A stretch of 34,003 nucleotides of DNA. It comes from Sedimentisphaerales bacterium. Lineage in GTDB: Bacteria; Planctomycetota; Phycisphaerae; Sedimentisphaerales; Anaerohalosphaeraceae. The position numbers and the translations under genes are program-made. The stretch is taken from contig JAFGGE010000204.1 of the NCBI GenBank assembly GCA_016930745.1, positions 1-34,003 of the forward strand, given 5' to 3'. The first letter of the stretch is position 1. Each line of letters opens with the position of its first letter. Positions 23,190 to 32,643 of this stretch are shown here, piece by piece. Below the pieces are notes generated by a model. The model worked only from the letters and a program-made list of their open reading frames with translations, searched no databases and had not been told where the DNA came from.

Positions 23190-24095
23190 ATGACGACAGG
23201 TCCATTGAAACAAGATGATCTTGCGATCCTTCTTGGCCGACTGGCCGGGGAGGTTGACGCTTCTCTCTTAAAACGGTTGAATGAGCAGGTGGATATTCAA
23301 CCTGTCCTTCGCAGGGCGATGAAGTATACCCTGGAAGCCCCGGGCAAGCGCATCCGTGCGGTTTTGGTCCTGTGGAGTTGCCAGCTCGTGTCCGGCCAAG
23401 TGAATGACGATGCCCGGACAGCGGCGGCGGCGATGGAAATGGTGCATACTTACTCGCTGATCCACGATGACCTGCCGGCCATGGATGATGATGACCTGCG
23501 TCGCGGCAGGCCCACCTGTCATAAAGCATTCGATGAAGCGACCGCGATTCTCGCCGGCGATGCTCTCCTGACTCTGGCATTTCAGATCCTGGCCGAAAAT
23601 ATCAAGGATTCCGACACGGCGGTTCGGCTGATTCGCGTCCTGGCGGCGGCAGCCGGGCCTGCCGGGATGATTGCCGGTCAGATGGACGATATGACCGCCG
23701 AGAGGCAAAAGGGCACCTTGAACCGGCTTCGTCAAATTCATCTAAACAAGACCGCCAAGATGTTTTCCGCCGCGGCAGGGATGGGAGCGGTTGCCGGAGG
23801 GGCCCAAGACGGTCAATTAGAGGCGTTGTTGCAATATGGGCTTAAGGTCGGCCTTGGTTTTCAGATCGCCGATGACATTCTGGATGTATCGGCAACCAGC
23901 GAGCATCTTGGCAAAACGGCGGGAAAAGATGATGAAGCGGGCAAGCTGACCTATCCGTCTCTGGTTGGTCTGGAAGAATCGAGCCGAATACTCGAACAGA
24001 TAACCCGCGAAGCGATGGCGGTTTTGGAGCCGTTTGGTCCCCGAGCGGACAGGTTGCGAAATCTGGCCGAAATGCTTCTGTCAAGAACCCGATAA
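23190..24095 (+). CDS. ispA: Short-chain prenyl diphosphate synthase (IspA type)
   Basis: The 301-residue enzyme condenses IPP with DMAPP and GPP. It has GKRIRAVL at 52-59, the first Asp-rich motif with the bacterial two-residue insertion (DDLPAMD, 93-99), RRGRPTCHKAFDEATAILAGDALLTLAF, and the second motif FQIADDILD at 224-232. Tyr88, five residues before the first motif, is a bulky residue of the kind that limits chain length, so FPP is the likely product, with GGPP an alternative. It heads an operon with dxs. A TATAAT at 23126-23131 lies upstream, but I see no good -35. The ribosome site is weak (AACGAG). Confidence 0.9.
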   Translation: MTTGPLKQDDLAILLGRLAGEVDASLLKRLNEQVDIQPVLRRAMKYTLEAPGKRIRAVLVLWSCQLVSGQVNDDARTAAAAMEMVHTYSLIHDDLPAMDDDDLRRGRPTCHKAFDEATAILAGDALLTLAFQILAENIKDSDTAVRLIRVLAAAAGPAGMIAGQMDDMTAERQKGTLNRLRQIHLNKTAKMFSAAAGMGAVAGGAQDGQLEALLQYGLKVGLGFQIADDILDVSATSEHLGKTAGKDDEAGKLTYPSLVGLEESSRILEQITREAMAVLEPFGPRADRLRNLAEMLLSRTR

Positions 24096-24106
24096 GGGGA
24101 CGTGCA

Positions 24107-25081
24107 ATGACGCGGCATGTCTCTCGAAAATGCGATATTTTCATGACTGTGATGGTTCTTATCCTGTCCTGTGCCGGGATGTGGAGTTGTACGCCATGGA
24201 ATAAGGAAGCAGCAATACAAATGGTCGAGGGCACACAATATGAAGGTTTTTGTTTCGGAATCGTAGCCGATGTCCAGTACGCCGACAAGGACAGTACATC
24301 CAGAAGGTTCTACAGAGATGCCGCCGGTTTGCTTGCCGATAGCGTGGAGCAGTTTAATCAAAGGGAATTGGCGTTTGTGATTCAGTTGGGGGATTTAATC
24401 GATGGGGGATCGACGGCGGAAGCGGATTTAGAGCAGATTCTCTCGATTTTTAAGAAAACCGGGGCCCGGCGATATCATGTACTGGGCAATCATGATTTTG
24501 AAGGGATAGACCGAAAAACAGTGATGTCAAAGCTCAAGATTGAGCGGGCCTGGTACGATTTTGAAGTAAATCATATCCGGTTTGTGGTATTGGACGGTAT
24601 GGATTTGTCGGTTTCAGGCGGCTGGCCTGTGGATAGTTCCAACTACCAGCAGGGTAAGGCTATACTGGAGGAATTGAAAACCGCCGGGGCTGCGAATGCC
24701 TATGAATGGAACGGAGGGGTTGGAGCCGAGCAGATGGACTGGCTGAAAGGAGTGTTACAGGACGCCAGAGATCGCCGTCAGAGGGTCATTGTATTCGGAC
24801 ATTTGCCTCTTACCCCGCAAGGGGAGGCGCATACCCTTTGGAATGCCCGGCAAGTGGCTACAATCCTTGAAGAATCGGACTGTGTGATTGCTTTTTTCAA
24901 CGGACATCGTCATAATGGCGGTTTTGAACGGACCAGGGGGGTCTGCTATGTGACAATCGAGGCCATGGTCGAGGCCCCGCGGCAAAATGCCTTTGCCATT
25001 GTGCATGTAGAGAAAAAACAAATACGAATTGAGGGTTTTGGCAAGGTAAACGACCGAACTTTTGTACTGGATAGCCGGTAG
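24107..25081 (+). CDS. Calcineurin-like metallophosphoesterase lipoprotein, ADPRibase-Mn-like
   Basis: This 324-residue protein has the metallophosphoesterase motifs GIVADVQ (51-57), GDLIDG (95-100), GNHD (127-130), GHLPL and GHRHNGG. The DxQ instead of DxH in the first motif is the hallmark of the manganese-dependent ADP-ribose/CDP-alcohol diphosphatase branch. The N-terminus is hydrophobic with a possible lipobox (ILSC, Cys22), so it appears to be exported and anchored, which is unusual for an enzyme of nucleotide metabolism. It lies 11 bases after ispA and 29 before dxs, so it is co-transcribed with isoprenoid genes. A role in cleaving a diphosphate outside the cytoplasm is possible, but the substrate is not shown. 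Confidence 0.82.
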   Translation: MTRHVSRKCDIFMTVMVLILSCAGMWSCTPWNKEAAIQMVEGTQYEGFCFGIVADVQYADKDSTSRRFYRDAAGLLADSVEQFNQRELAFVIQLGDLIDGGSTAEADLEQILSIFKKTGARRYHVLGNHDFEGIDRKTVMSKLKIERAWYDFEVNHIRFVVLDGMDLSVSGGWPVDSSNYQQGKAILEELKTAGAANAYEWNGGVGAEQMDWLKGVLQDARDRRQRVIVFGHLPLTPQGEAHTLWNARQVATILEESDCVIAFFNGHRHNGGFERTRGVCYVTIEAMVEAPRQNAFAIVHVEKKQIRIEGFGKVNDRTFVLDSR

Positions 25082-25110
25082 TATTTGATAGGGATAATCG
25101 AAATTAACGA

Positions 25111-27048
25111 ATGTCTACTATACTGGATCAAATTCGGGGTCCGGAGGACCTGAAAACCCTTTCGATAGAACAGCTTGCATTGCTGGCCGAGGAAATCCGC
25201 GCCTTTATCACCCAGTCCGTCAGCCAGACAGGGGGTCACCTGGCGAGCAACCTGGGGGTGGTCGATTTGACCATCGCCATGCATCGGGCGTTCGACTTTC
25301 GCAGGGACAAATTGTTATGGGATGTCGGCCACCAGTGCTATGCGCATAAGATTCTTACCGGTCGGCGGGAGGCCTTTTCGACGCTGCGGCAGCTTGACGG
25401 CCTCAGCGGTTTTCCCAGCCCTCAGGAAAGCCCGTATGACCAATTTTATGTCGGCCATGCCGGCACCTCCATCGCCACGGCGATTGGGATGGCCCTGGGC
25501 GCTCAGCATGCCGGAACCGACGAAAAGGTCGTCGCGTTTGTCGGGGACGCCAGCATTGTGAACGGCCTTTCGTTTGAGGCGCTGAATAATATTGGTCTGG
25601 TCAGACGCCAGATGCTGATCGTGCTCAACGATAATTCCATGGCGATCGATGCTACGCCGGGGGCGATGGCCGGATTTCTGTCGCGCGTGCGTCTCAGCCA
25701 TACCTATGAGGATATTCGCAGGACAACCCGGTCGATTCTGGAGCATCTTCCCTTGATTGGCCGGACGATGGAAGACGCTCTGGAAAACTTCAAGCGGACG
25801 CTGCGTATGCAAATCTCGCCCAGCCGATTGTTCGAAAGTCTGAATATTCCCTATTTTGGTCCGGTGGACGGTCATGATATCGACTCGCTGATAGAGCTTT
25901 TTGAGGCGATCGGCTTTCTGAACCGGCCGGCGATTTTACATGTATATACCCGCAAGGGAAAGGGATTCACGCCGGCCGACAACAATCCCACCAAATTTCA
26001 TTCGACCGGTCCCTTTGAAATTAACGGCGACGCCGCCAGCATTAAAAAAGGAGCACGGTCCTATACGGCGGCTTTTGGCGATGCGCTGGCGGAAGTCGCC
26101 GAAAAAAATGAGAAAATCATGGCCATTACCGCGGCGATGCCGGATGGGACGGGACTGGTCAAATTTCGCGAACAATTTCCGGATCGGTTTTACGATGTGG
26201 GAATCGCCGAGAGCGTGGCGGTGGATATCGCCGCCGGTATGGCCAAAAAAGGATTGCGGCCGTTCGTCTGTATTTATTCGACGTTCCTGCAGCGGTGTAT
26301 CGATCAGATCTTTCAGGAAGTGGCCTTGCAGAATCTGCCGGTGGTTTTTTGTATTGACCGGGCCGGCTTGGTCGGCAACGATGGGCCCACACACCATGGA
26401 ACCATGGATATCGGCTTTTTGCGCATGTTGCCGAATCTGGTGTTGCTCTCTCCGGTATGCGAATCCGAGATGCGACACGCCCTGGCGTTTGCCGCGGAGG
26501 CTTCGTATCCGGTCGCGATCCGGTATCCCCGGGATGTGATCCCTAATGGCTGCATTGAAGAGATCTGTTCGACGCAGCCCTTTGTTTTGGGTCGCAGTTT
26601 GACCGTGCGGGAAGGAGAGGGCGATATCGTTCTTGCCGCCCTTGGGTCGCTTGTTGCCGCGGCGATAGAAGCGGCCGATCGGCTGGCTGGCGAGGGAATA
26701 GACGCTACGGTGATCAATGCCCGATTCGCCAAGCCGATCGACGAGGGAATCGTGGAATTATGGAAACAGGGCAAAACGATTGTCACCCTGGAAGATCACA
26801 CTCTGGCGTGCGGATTCGGTTCGGCGGTGCAGGAGTCGGTCGGGCAGGTTCGCCGTTTCCCGGAAAGAAAAGAAACGATCCGGACAGGTCGCATCTGCCA
26901 ACTGGCCGTGGGGGATTTGTTTGTAAAGGCAGGTCCTCGAAAGTGGCAACTGGAGGCGGCCGGTCTCAGTATCCAGCGGATTGTTGAAACCGTACGCTCT
27001 CTGGCCGCGGCGCAGCCGCGTCCCTATGCCCCGGAACGGATATCCTGA
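25111..27048 (+). CDS. dxs: 1-deoxy-D-xylulose-5-phosphate synthase
   Basis: This 645-residue thiamine-diphosphate enzyme condenses pyruvate with glyceraldehyde 3-phosphate, the first step of the MEP pathway. Visible motifs are GGHLASNLGVVDLTIAMH, LLWDVGHQCYAHKILTGR, the ThDP/Mg site VAFVGDASIVNG to NDNSMAID, YFGPVDGHD, and in the transketolase half DVGIAESVAVDIAAGMA and RYPRD. The usual GDGA is GDAS here. Length and domain order are normal. It sits between the metallophosphoesterase and NAD kinase genes; NADPH is needed by the next MEP enzyme, so the grouping is sensible. Confidence 0.95.
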   Translation: MSTILDQIRGPEDLKTLSIEQLALLAEEIRAFITQSVSQTGGHLASNLGVVDLTIAMHRAFDFRRDKLLWDVGHQCYAHKILTGRREAFSTLRQLDGLSGFPSPQESPYDQFYVGHAGTSIATAIGMALGAQHAGTDEKVVAFVGDASIVNGLSFEALNNIGLVRRQMLIVLNDNSMAIDATPGAMAGFLSRVRLSHTYEDIRRTTRSILEHLPLIGRTMEDALENFKRTLRMQISPSRLFESLNIPYFGPVDGHDIDSLIELFEAIGFLNRPAILHVYTRKGKGFTPADNNPTKFHSTGPFEINGDAASIKKGARSYTAAFGDALAEVAEKNEKIMAITAAMPDGTGLVKFREQFPDRFYDVGIAESVAVDIAAGMAKKGLRPFVCIYSTFLQRCIDQIFQEVALQNLPVVFCIDRAGLVGNDGPTHHGTMDIGFLRMLPNLVLLSPVCESEMRHALAFAAEASYPVAIRYPRDVIPNGCIEEICSTQPFVLGRSLTVREGEGDIVLAALGSLVAAAIEAADRLAGEGIDATVINARFAKPIDEGIVELWKQGKTIVTLEDHTLACGFGSAVQESVGQVRRFPERKETIRTGRICQLAVGDLFVKAGPRKWQLEAAGLSIQRIVETVRSLAAAQPRPYAPERIS

Positions 27049-27092
27049 CAGAAATCTATCCCTGGATAAAAAAAGAGGAATACAAGACAAAC

Positions 27093-27986
27093 GTGACCGC
27101 GTCAAAATCCAAACTGATAATCTTCGGGGATCCGAATCGCCGTTATGCGACCGAGGCCATGGAACGATTTATCCGGTTTGCCGAGGGGCGGGCCCAGATC
27201 CTAGCCAATTGTTTTCGCGGGAACTGCTCCATTACCCAGTTGCAACAGGCGGATTTTGCCGTGGTGTTCGGCGGAGATGGGACCATTTTATCGGCCGCCA
27301 GGGATCTGAGCGAGATCGGCGTGCCGGTTATCGGAGTCAACGTGGGGAAATTGGGATTTCTGGCCGAATTCGCGCCGGAGGAGCTGGAACGGCAATTTGA
27401 GGATATTCTTTCCGGCAAATGCGCGATCGAACGAAGGATGATTCTCCGATGTCGGGTCAGTAATCAGGGCGTCGAGCAATTCAGCGGTACCGTCATCAAC
27501 GACGTTGTGATCTCGGCAGGCATTCCTTTCAGCCTGATAGAGCTGCAATTATCGGTCCGGGGCCAATCCCTGGCCGGCTGTGTCGGGGATGGAGTTATCG
27601 TTTCCACCCCCACCGGCTCGACGGCCTATAATCTGTCGGCGGGAGGGCCTATTTTGTCGGGCGACCTGGCGGCAGTGGTTATTACCCCGATCTGCCCCCA
27701 TTCGCTGAGCTTTCGCCCCATCGTTATCAGCGCCGAAAGCCCGATCCAGATCTGTCCGGTGCGCATAAATCAAGGAACGACAATACTTTTAGACGGACAA
27801 GTCGAACATAAACTCAAAATGGACGATAGTATACTTATAGAGCGCCATCCCGGCTCGTTTCTCGTGGTCAACAACCCTATGCGGACGCAATGGGATACCT
27901 TGGCGGGAAAGCTGAAATGGGCGGAAAAACCGAAGTACAATCTGCCCGACGGCGAAGAAACAGGGGAAAGGCGTGAATTCAGGTAA
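27093..27986 (+). CDS. nadK: NAD kinase
   Basis: The 297-residue protein phosphorylates NAD to NADP. It has GGDGT (about 60-64), GVNVGKLGFLAEF, NDVVIS (about 140) and STPTGSTAYNLSAGGPI, all signature motifs of bacterial NAD kinases, and the closing LDGQ. The start is a GTG with AGAGGAA about 12 bases upstream, which is somewhat long; no better in-frame start is visible. Its stop overlaps an ATG of the next frame in TAATG. It belongs to the ispA-dxs operon. Confidence 0.93.
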   Translation: MTASKSKLIIFGDPNRRYATEAMERFIRFAEGRAQILANCFRGNCSITQLQQADFAVVFGGDGTILSAARDLSEIGVPVIGVNVGKLGFLAEFAPEELERQFEDILSGKCAIERRMILRCRVSNQGVEQFSGTVINDVVISAGIPFSLIELQLSVRGQSLAGCVGDGVIVSTPTGSTAYNLSAGGPILSGDLAAVVITPICPHSLSFRPIVISAESPIQICPVRINQGTTILLDGQVEHKLKMDDSILIERHPGSFLVVNNPMRTQWDTLAGKLKWAEKPKYNLPDGEETGERREFR

Positions 27987-28003
27987 TGGTATACTGGGAT
28001 ATA

Positions 28004-29461
28004 ATGATGAAGAAAACGGTGTTTATGTTCGGGATGGTTTTGGGGATAGGCGTTTCTGTTTTCGGTCAGGGATACCGCTACAGTAATCCGGCGGATGTAT
28101 CCGGGGTGACAGGATCCTCGCGTCAGCCAACCGCCAGCCAACTGTATCGAACTCCAGCCACGGACTTTAATGCCGGAAACCGGATTGTCACCGGCGATGT
28201 AGCCGGTGGAAGACACTTTCGAGGCGATGTTCCCTATTCCTCTTCCTCACGGTTCTATTCTCCGCTGCAGGATTATAATTCGCAATCGGTGAGTTCCTTT
28301 GTCCGCCGGTCGGCAGGCAATCCTTATACCGGTTCGCCGATTCCCAATCAGTCGTATTATGATCCGAGACAGACAGTGACTTCCTTTTCGCGAAACGGGC
28401 AATCGGGCCTGCAGGCGCCCCAGGTCATTCCGCAAAGTCGACCCGGCGACTACTCCACAGCCAGTCCGATCATCCCGGAGGGAACGTATTATCGACAGGA
28501 GCCGGTTAGTACGGTCTCGGCGGAACTGGAAAAGATTATCAATCAGCAGCGCGGACTCCGCGATACCGTGCTGGAATACGAATCCCTTCTTGAGGAGAAA
28601 AATGACACCGAACAGGGGAATCTGATTTCTCAGTTGCTGGACAAGCCCGGACAGAGGCTGTTCGACGAGACGATGACGCCGGTGGAGCCCGATGTGCCTG
28701 CGCAGCCCCCTTCCCCGGATTTGCGCCAGCAGCGTCGGATCGAAATGATGGAGCGGGAGCTGTTGGATGTTCTTCTGGAGACGGAAGAGGAACCGTTGAA
28801 GGAACCTCTGGAAACGGATCCTTTGCCCAAAGATACGGATATCCGCCCGGTTGAATCTGCCAGGAATGAATCGAATTCCCGATCCGGGACAGCCGATGGT
28901 TCTCCCCTGGCGCTGGATGAACAGACAAAACAAATCCTCGACAGGCACGCCAGGGTGCAGCAGATTCTGGGAGAGCATGAGAATTTCGAGAGTCTGGCCA
29001 AAGCCAAGTATGAACAGTATTTTAACGAGGCGCAAACGTATCTTAAAGAAGGCAAATTCTACAAGGCCGCCGACACTTTCACATTGGCGATTATCTGGCG
29101 GAGCAACGATGCGGAGGCCCATCTCCAAAAGGCGATCTCCCTCTTTGCGGCCGGTTCCTATCTTTCCAGTTATTACAGCCTGATCAAGGCCATGGATTTA
29201 TCGAAAGAACGGGTTTTGGAAAAACACGATTTGCCCGGCTTGCTGGGCGGTCGCGATATCTTTGAAGACCGCCGGATCGAGCTGGTGACATGGCAGGAGC
29301 AGAATAAATCGCCGGAACTGGCGTTTCTTCTGGCGTATATGTTCTACCAGGACGGAAAGAGCGATGTCGGGGGATTGGCTCTACAGCGATGTAAAGAGAA
29401 ACTGGGGCAGACTCCGGCGTATATCGCCTTGCAGGAGGCCCTCGCCTCGGCGGGGAAGTAG
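28004..29461 (+). CDS. Secreted TPR-containing protein of unknown function
   Basis: The 485-residue protein starts with a signal peptide (MMKKTVFMFGMVLGIGVSVFG). Residues about 20-165 are rich in Ser, Tyr, Pro, Gln and Asn and look disordered (SNPADVSG, SYYDPRQTV). Residues about 170-310 are charged with coiled-coil potential. Residues about 330-470 hold TPR-like helices (FNEAQTYLKEGKFYKAADTFTLAII, then NDAEAHLQKAISLFAAGSYLSSYYSL). I do not recognise a named family; an envelope assembly or scaffolding role is a guess. The first frame-opening ATG at 27986 overlaps the nadK stop (TAATG) and could be used by coupling, but the Met at 28004 or 28007 fits the signal peptide better and follows GGGA. 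Confidence 0.8.
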   Translation: MMKKTVFMFGMVLGIGVSVFGQGYRYSNPADVSGVTGSSRQPTASQLYRTPATDFNAGNRIVTGDVAGGRHFRGDVPYSSSSRFYSPLQDYNSQSVSSFVRRSAGNPYTGSPIPNQSYYDPRQTVTSFSRNGQSGLQAPQVIPQSRPGDYSTASPIIPEGTYYRQEPVSTVSAELEKIINQQRGLRDTVLEYESLLEEKNDTEQGNLISQLLDKPGQRLFDETMTPVEPDVPAQPPSPDLRQQRRIEMMERELLDVLLETEEEPLKEPLETDPLPKDTDIRPVESARNESNSRSGTADGSPLALDEQTKQILDRHARVQQILGEHENFESLAKAKYEQYFNEAQTYLKEGKFYKAADTFTLAIIWRSNDAEAHLQKAISLFAAGSYLSSYYSLIKAMDLSKERVLEKHDLPGLLGGRDIFEDRRIELVTWQEQNKSPELAFLLAYMFYQDGKSDVGGLALQRCKEKLGQTPAYIALQEALASAGK

Positions 29462-29478
29462 GCGGACAGGGAGGCGGA

Positions 29479-31476
29479 GTGATTTCCTTTCAGGAGCAAG
29501 GACGGCTCGATATCGATCAAATCCTCGGCCAGGAGGGATTGCTGTCCCGTTCCTTTGCCGGGTTTGAATCCCGTCCGCAACAGGTGGAGATGGCCTGTGC
29601 GATTCAGAAGGCCTTTGACAACGGACGGCATTTATGCGTCGAGGCCGGAACGGGGACGGGAAAAAGCTTTGCCTATCTGATGGCCGCTATCGATCAGGTC
29701 CAGCGCAAGAAAAAAGTGCTTGTAAGCACGTATACCATCACCCTGCAGCAGCAACTGATCAATAAGGACATTCCGCTTCTTGGAGAGCTGCTGGAGTATC
29801 CGTTTTCCGCCTGTCTGGCCAAAGGACGAAACAATTATCTGTGCCTGCGCCGGCTGGACTATGCCCAGAGGCATGCGCGGGGGTTGTTTGACGATGCGCT
29901 TTCCGACCTGATGCGGATTGCCGCCTGGGCCGGAACGACCGAAGACGGCTCCTTGAGCGACCTGGATTTTACGCCGGATCAGGATGCGTGGGATGCCGTC
30001 ATGAGCGAGCACGGCAATTGCCGCGGGCGCAAGTGTGAACACTTCCCGAAGTGTTTTTACTGGCGGGCCCGCCGGCAGCTCAAGACCGCCGACATCATCG
30101 TAGCCAACCATGCCCTGCTGTTCAGCGATCTGGCGTTGAAAGAGGATGCGCCGGGTTTCCTGCCGTCCTATGATCTGGTCGTGATCGACGAAGCCCACAA
30201 CATGGAACATGTGGCCGAGGAGCACTTTGGGATTAACATCAGCAACTTCACCTTCACCTATCTGCTGGGGCGGCTGTATAATCCGCGGCGAAGGAAGGGG
30301 TTACTGGCGTTTTTGCCCGGCGCCGATGCGGCTGTCGAAGCGGTCAGGGCCCTGGACAAGGCCTCCAAGCTGTTCTTTACTCAGGTGCAGGCCTGGTACG
30401 AGCATGCGGAAAAAGAGACCTTCGGGCGATGCCAGCCGGGATTTGTGCAGGACAATATCACCACGCCGATTCGAGACCTCCGGGCGGCTCTGAGCAAACT
30501 ATCCAAGCAGAGTAAGGACGAGGACGATCGGTCTGAATTCACACGGTATATTGACCGATGCCGCAGTCTGGAGATGGAACTGCAGGATTTTCTCACACAG
30601 TCGAAGGAAACCAGCGTGTACTGGGTGGAGATCGGCGGGGGGCGACGCAAACGGATTGCCCTGCGCAGCGCCCCGCTGGATGTCGGGCCGGATGTGAAGC
30701 GGTGTCTGTTCGATAAGTTTTCCTCGGTTGTGACCACCAGCGCCACGCTGAGCTGCGGCGCCGGAGAAGACAAGAATGGATTTTCCTTCTTTGCTTCGCG
30801 GATCGGGCTGTCGGAATTCGATGCGGTCCGGCTTGGATCGCCGTTTGACTACCCCCGGCAGGTAACGCTGTACCTGGAAGCGGATATGCCCGCCCCGACA
30901 CAGGCCGAGTTTGGGCCAGCCGCGACCGAGAAGATCAAACAGTATCTGCTCCAAAGCGACGGCAGGGCGTTTGTGCTGTTTACCAGCTATTCCATGCTGC
31001 AGAACATCGCCGAGCGGATTGGCCCGTTTATGGCCGAGCAGGGGATGGAGCTGCTGATCCAGGGCGGCGGGACGGACCGTTCGATCCTGCTGGACCGGTT
31101 CAAGGAAGACCATCGCAGCGTATTGTTCGGTACCGACAGTTTCTGGCAGGGGGTGGATGTGCCGGGCGAGGCCCTGTCGAACGTCATCATTGTGCGCTTG
31201 CCGTTTGCCGTGCCGAACCATCCGCTGATCCAGGGACGAATCGAGGCCCTGCAGGCAAGGGGGGAAAATCCGTTCTGGACGTACCAGTTGCCCACCGCGA
31301 TCATCAAGTTCAAGCAGGGTTTCGGCCGGCTGATCCGCAATAAGACCGATACCGGCATCATCGTCGTGCTGGACAGCCGGATCGTCAAACGCAATTACGG
31401 CCGGCTGTTTCTGGAGGCGATCCCACCCTGTACCGTGGAGGTGGTCAGGGACAAGGACGATCCCGACTCATGGTGA
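29479..31476 (+). CDS. dinG: DinG/XPD-type ATP-dependent DNA helicase
   Basis: The 665-residue superfamily 2 helicase has a Walker A EAGTGTGKS at 55-63, four cysteines (122, 181, 186, 192) placed to hold the XPD/DinG [4Fe-4S] cluster, a DEAH box at 237-240, and C-terminal motifs FVLFTSYSML, FWQGVDVPG and QGFGRLIRNKTDTG. It should unwind DNA 5' to 3' and may resolve R-loops, as DinG does. There is no exonuclease domain. The start is GTG with AGGGAGG 4 bases upstream. It is the last gene of the ispA operon, 17 bases after the TPR gene, with no functional link evident. Confidence 0.9.
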   Translation: MISFQEQGRLDIDQILGQEGLLSRSFAGFESRPQQVEMACAIQKAFDNGRHLCVEAGTGTGKSFAYLMAAIDQVQRKKKVLVSTYTITLQQQLINKDIPLLGELLEYPFSACLAKGRNNYLCLRRLDYAQRHARGLFDDALSDLMRIAAWAGTTEDGSLSDLDFTPDQDAWDAVMSEHGNCRGRKCEHFPKCFYWRARRQLKTADIIVANHALLFSDLALKEDAPGFLPSYDLVVIDEAHNMEHVAEEHFGINISNFTFTYLLGRLYNPRRRKGLLAFLPGADAAVEAVRALDKASKLFFTQVQAWYEHAEKETFGRCQPGFVQDNITTPIRDLRAALSKLSKQSKDEDDRSEFTRYIDRCRSLEMELQDFLTQSKETSVYWVEIGGGRRKRIALRSAPLDVGPDVKRCLFDKFSSVVTTSATLSCGAGEDKNGFSFFASRIGLSEFDAVRLGSPFDYPRQVTLYLEADMPAPTQAEFGPAATEKIKQYLLQSDGRAFVLFTSYSMLQNIAERIGPFMAEQGMELLIQGGGTDRSILLDRFKEDHRSVLFGTDSFWQGVDVPGEALSNVIIVRLPFAVPNHPLIQGRIEALQARGENPFWTYQLPTAIIKFKQGFGRLIRNKTDTGIIVVLDSRIVKRNYGRLFLEAIPPCTVEVVRDKDDPDSW

Positions 31477-31512
31477 ATCAAGCGACTACTCGTAACATCT
31501 GTCCTGTAAGAA

Positions 31513-32400
31513 TCAGTTCTGCAGTTCAGGAGGAATCTTGGTAGGGATGTAGGATTTGATGAACCATTCAAAGTCACGAGGCTCATTGGGTGGTATTCTG
31601 TAACATTTTATCTGGTTATAACCGAAATCCAGTGTACTTTTTTCCAGCCATATGTGTAATTCGGCATGTCCATCAGAAAAGCTGAATACACTTTTTCCTT
31701 CATGGAGTATGGCTATAGGATCACCCCACGTGTTTTCCCAATTTAACCATGTATTCCAACCGTTAAGATTATAACCATAGATATCAGTCTCTTCAAGAAA
31801 TACTAGCTTTCGGGATGGATTGATAATCTCGTTGGTTTTGTGCACTGTTACTCGATATTCCTCTGTTAACCAGTTTGTCTGACCAAGAGCAGTATAACCG
31901 TTGAGAACCGCTCCCAGAGAATAGGTGCGATACCCTCCTTTTTTCCCCCAAGTGTTAGATGAATCTATGGGTGGATTCAGAATACGACGATCTTCCGGAC
32001 AGTGGTAGACTTTCGGATTTTCAATATAGCTCCAAAGACCGCCCACTTGGAAACCACGAATTTCATCTTCCAGTACATCATTTCTCATGGTTCCATTTTC
32101 ATCGTGTGGTGTGCCGACAAAGTTCCACATGAGTCTAGTAGTTATTGGCGCCTGGACTGGATAATGTTGGGTTTGGTATCCTGTTGTATCACTTGTTCCG
32201 GAGCCGATCAGTTCATCGTCGTTATCTCCGGCATAGGCCAGCCAGGCGCGGGTCATCTGGCGAGAATTGACCATGCATACAGTGGCCTTGCTGTGCTGTC
32301 GGGCCTGTCCGGTCATGGGATATAAAATCAACAGCGAGAGAATCACCAAAGCGGCCAGCGCAATGGCATCCAGAACAGGAATCGGTTTTCGACAAACCAC
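31513..32400 (-). CDS. Diverged pseudopilin-like protein
   Basis: The 295-residue protein keeps the pseudopilin plan: a short basic N-terminus (VVCRKPIP), a single hydrophobic helix (VLDAIALAALVILSLLILYP), then ARQHSKATVCMVNSRQMTRAW like the family's CxxNLRQ segment, and a C-terminal HEGKSVFSFSDGHAE signature. It lacks the G/A-FTLIE cleavage site; Asp stands where Glu+5 should be, so prepilin peptidase processing is doubtful. I chose the GTG at 32400, which has AAAAGGAG 8 bases upstream. The ATG at 32472 lies upstream of the predicted start of transcription. Two sampled 60-base lines are 40% G+C against 65% in one line of the neighbouring helicase gene, a sign of transfer or relaxed selection. 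Confidence 0.78.
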   Translation of the reverse strand: MVCRKPIPVLDAIALAALVILSLLILYPMTGQARQHSKATVCMVNSRQMTRAWLAYAGDNDDELIGSGTSDTTGYQTQHYPVQAPITTRLMWNFVGTPHDENGTMRNDVLEDEIRGFQVGGLWSYIENPKVYHCPEDRRILNPPIDSSNTWGKKGGYRTYSLGAVLNGYTALGQTNWLTEEYRVTVHKTNEIINPSRKLVFLEETDIYGYNLNGWNTWLNWENTWGDPIAILHEGKSVFSFSDGHAELHIWLEKSTLDFGYNQIKCYRIPPNEPRDFEWFIKSYIPTKIPPELQN

Positions 32401-32472
32401 TCTGAACGCTCCTTTTGGATTCTCCGAAATAATCCTTCCTTGCCGGACTTCTCTTATGCTAAACCAAATCAT

Positions 32473-32501
32473 ATTATAGCAGTATGAGCGTTTTTCTGCA
32501 A
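32473..32501 (-). promoter_or_regulatory. Sigma70 promoter of the diverged pseudopilin gene
   Basis: On the minus strand TTGCAG (32501-32496) and TATAAT (32478-32473) are exactly 17 bases apart. Transcription would begin near 32466, so the ATG at 32472 is outside the message and the GTG at 32400 is favoured. Confidence 0.7.
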
Positions 32502-32588
32502 GCCTTCGATCCCAAACCGATCCAGTCTCAGAGAATAACCGCTATCGAGGGAAGGATTGGGAATTGAAACATCATCCTTGGCCGAGAT

Positions 32589-32618
32589 AGGTTCGATTTT
32601 GTTTCCGAACCCATGCTG
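32589..32618 (-). repeat. Conserved 30-base hairpin repeat, copy 2 (3' of ZIP gene)
   Basis: GGTTCG (32590-32595) pairs with CGAACC (32606-32611), followed by CATGCTG. It is identical at 27 of 30 positions to 10992-11021 and also lies beyond the stop of a minus-strand gene, here by 25 bases. Confidence 0.7.
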
Positions 32619-32643
32619 GGAATCGTGTTTTCCAATCGGATCT

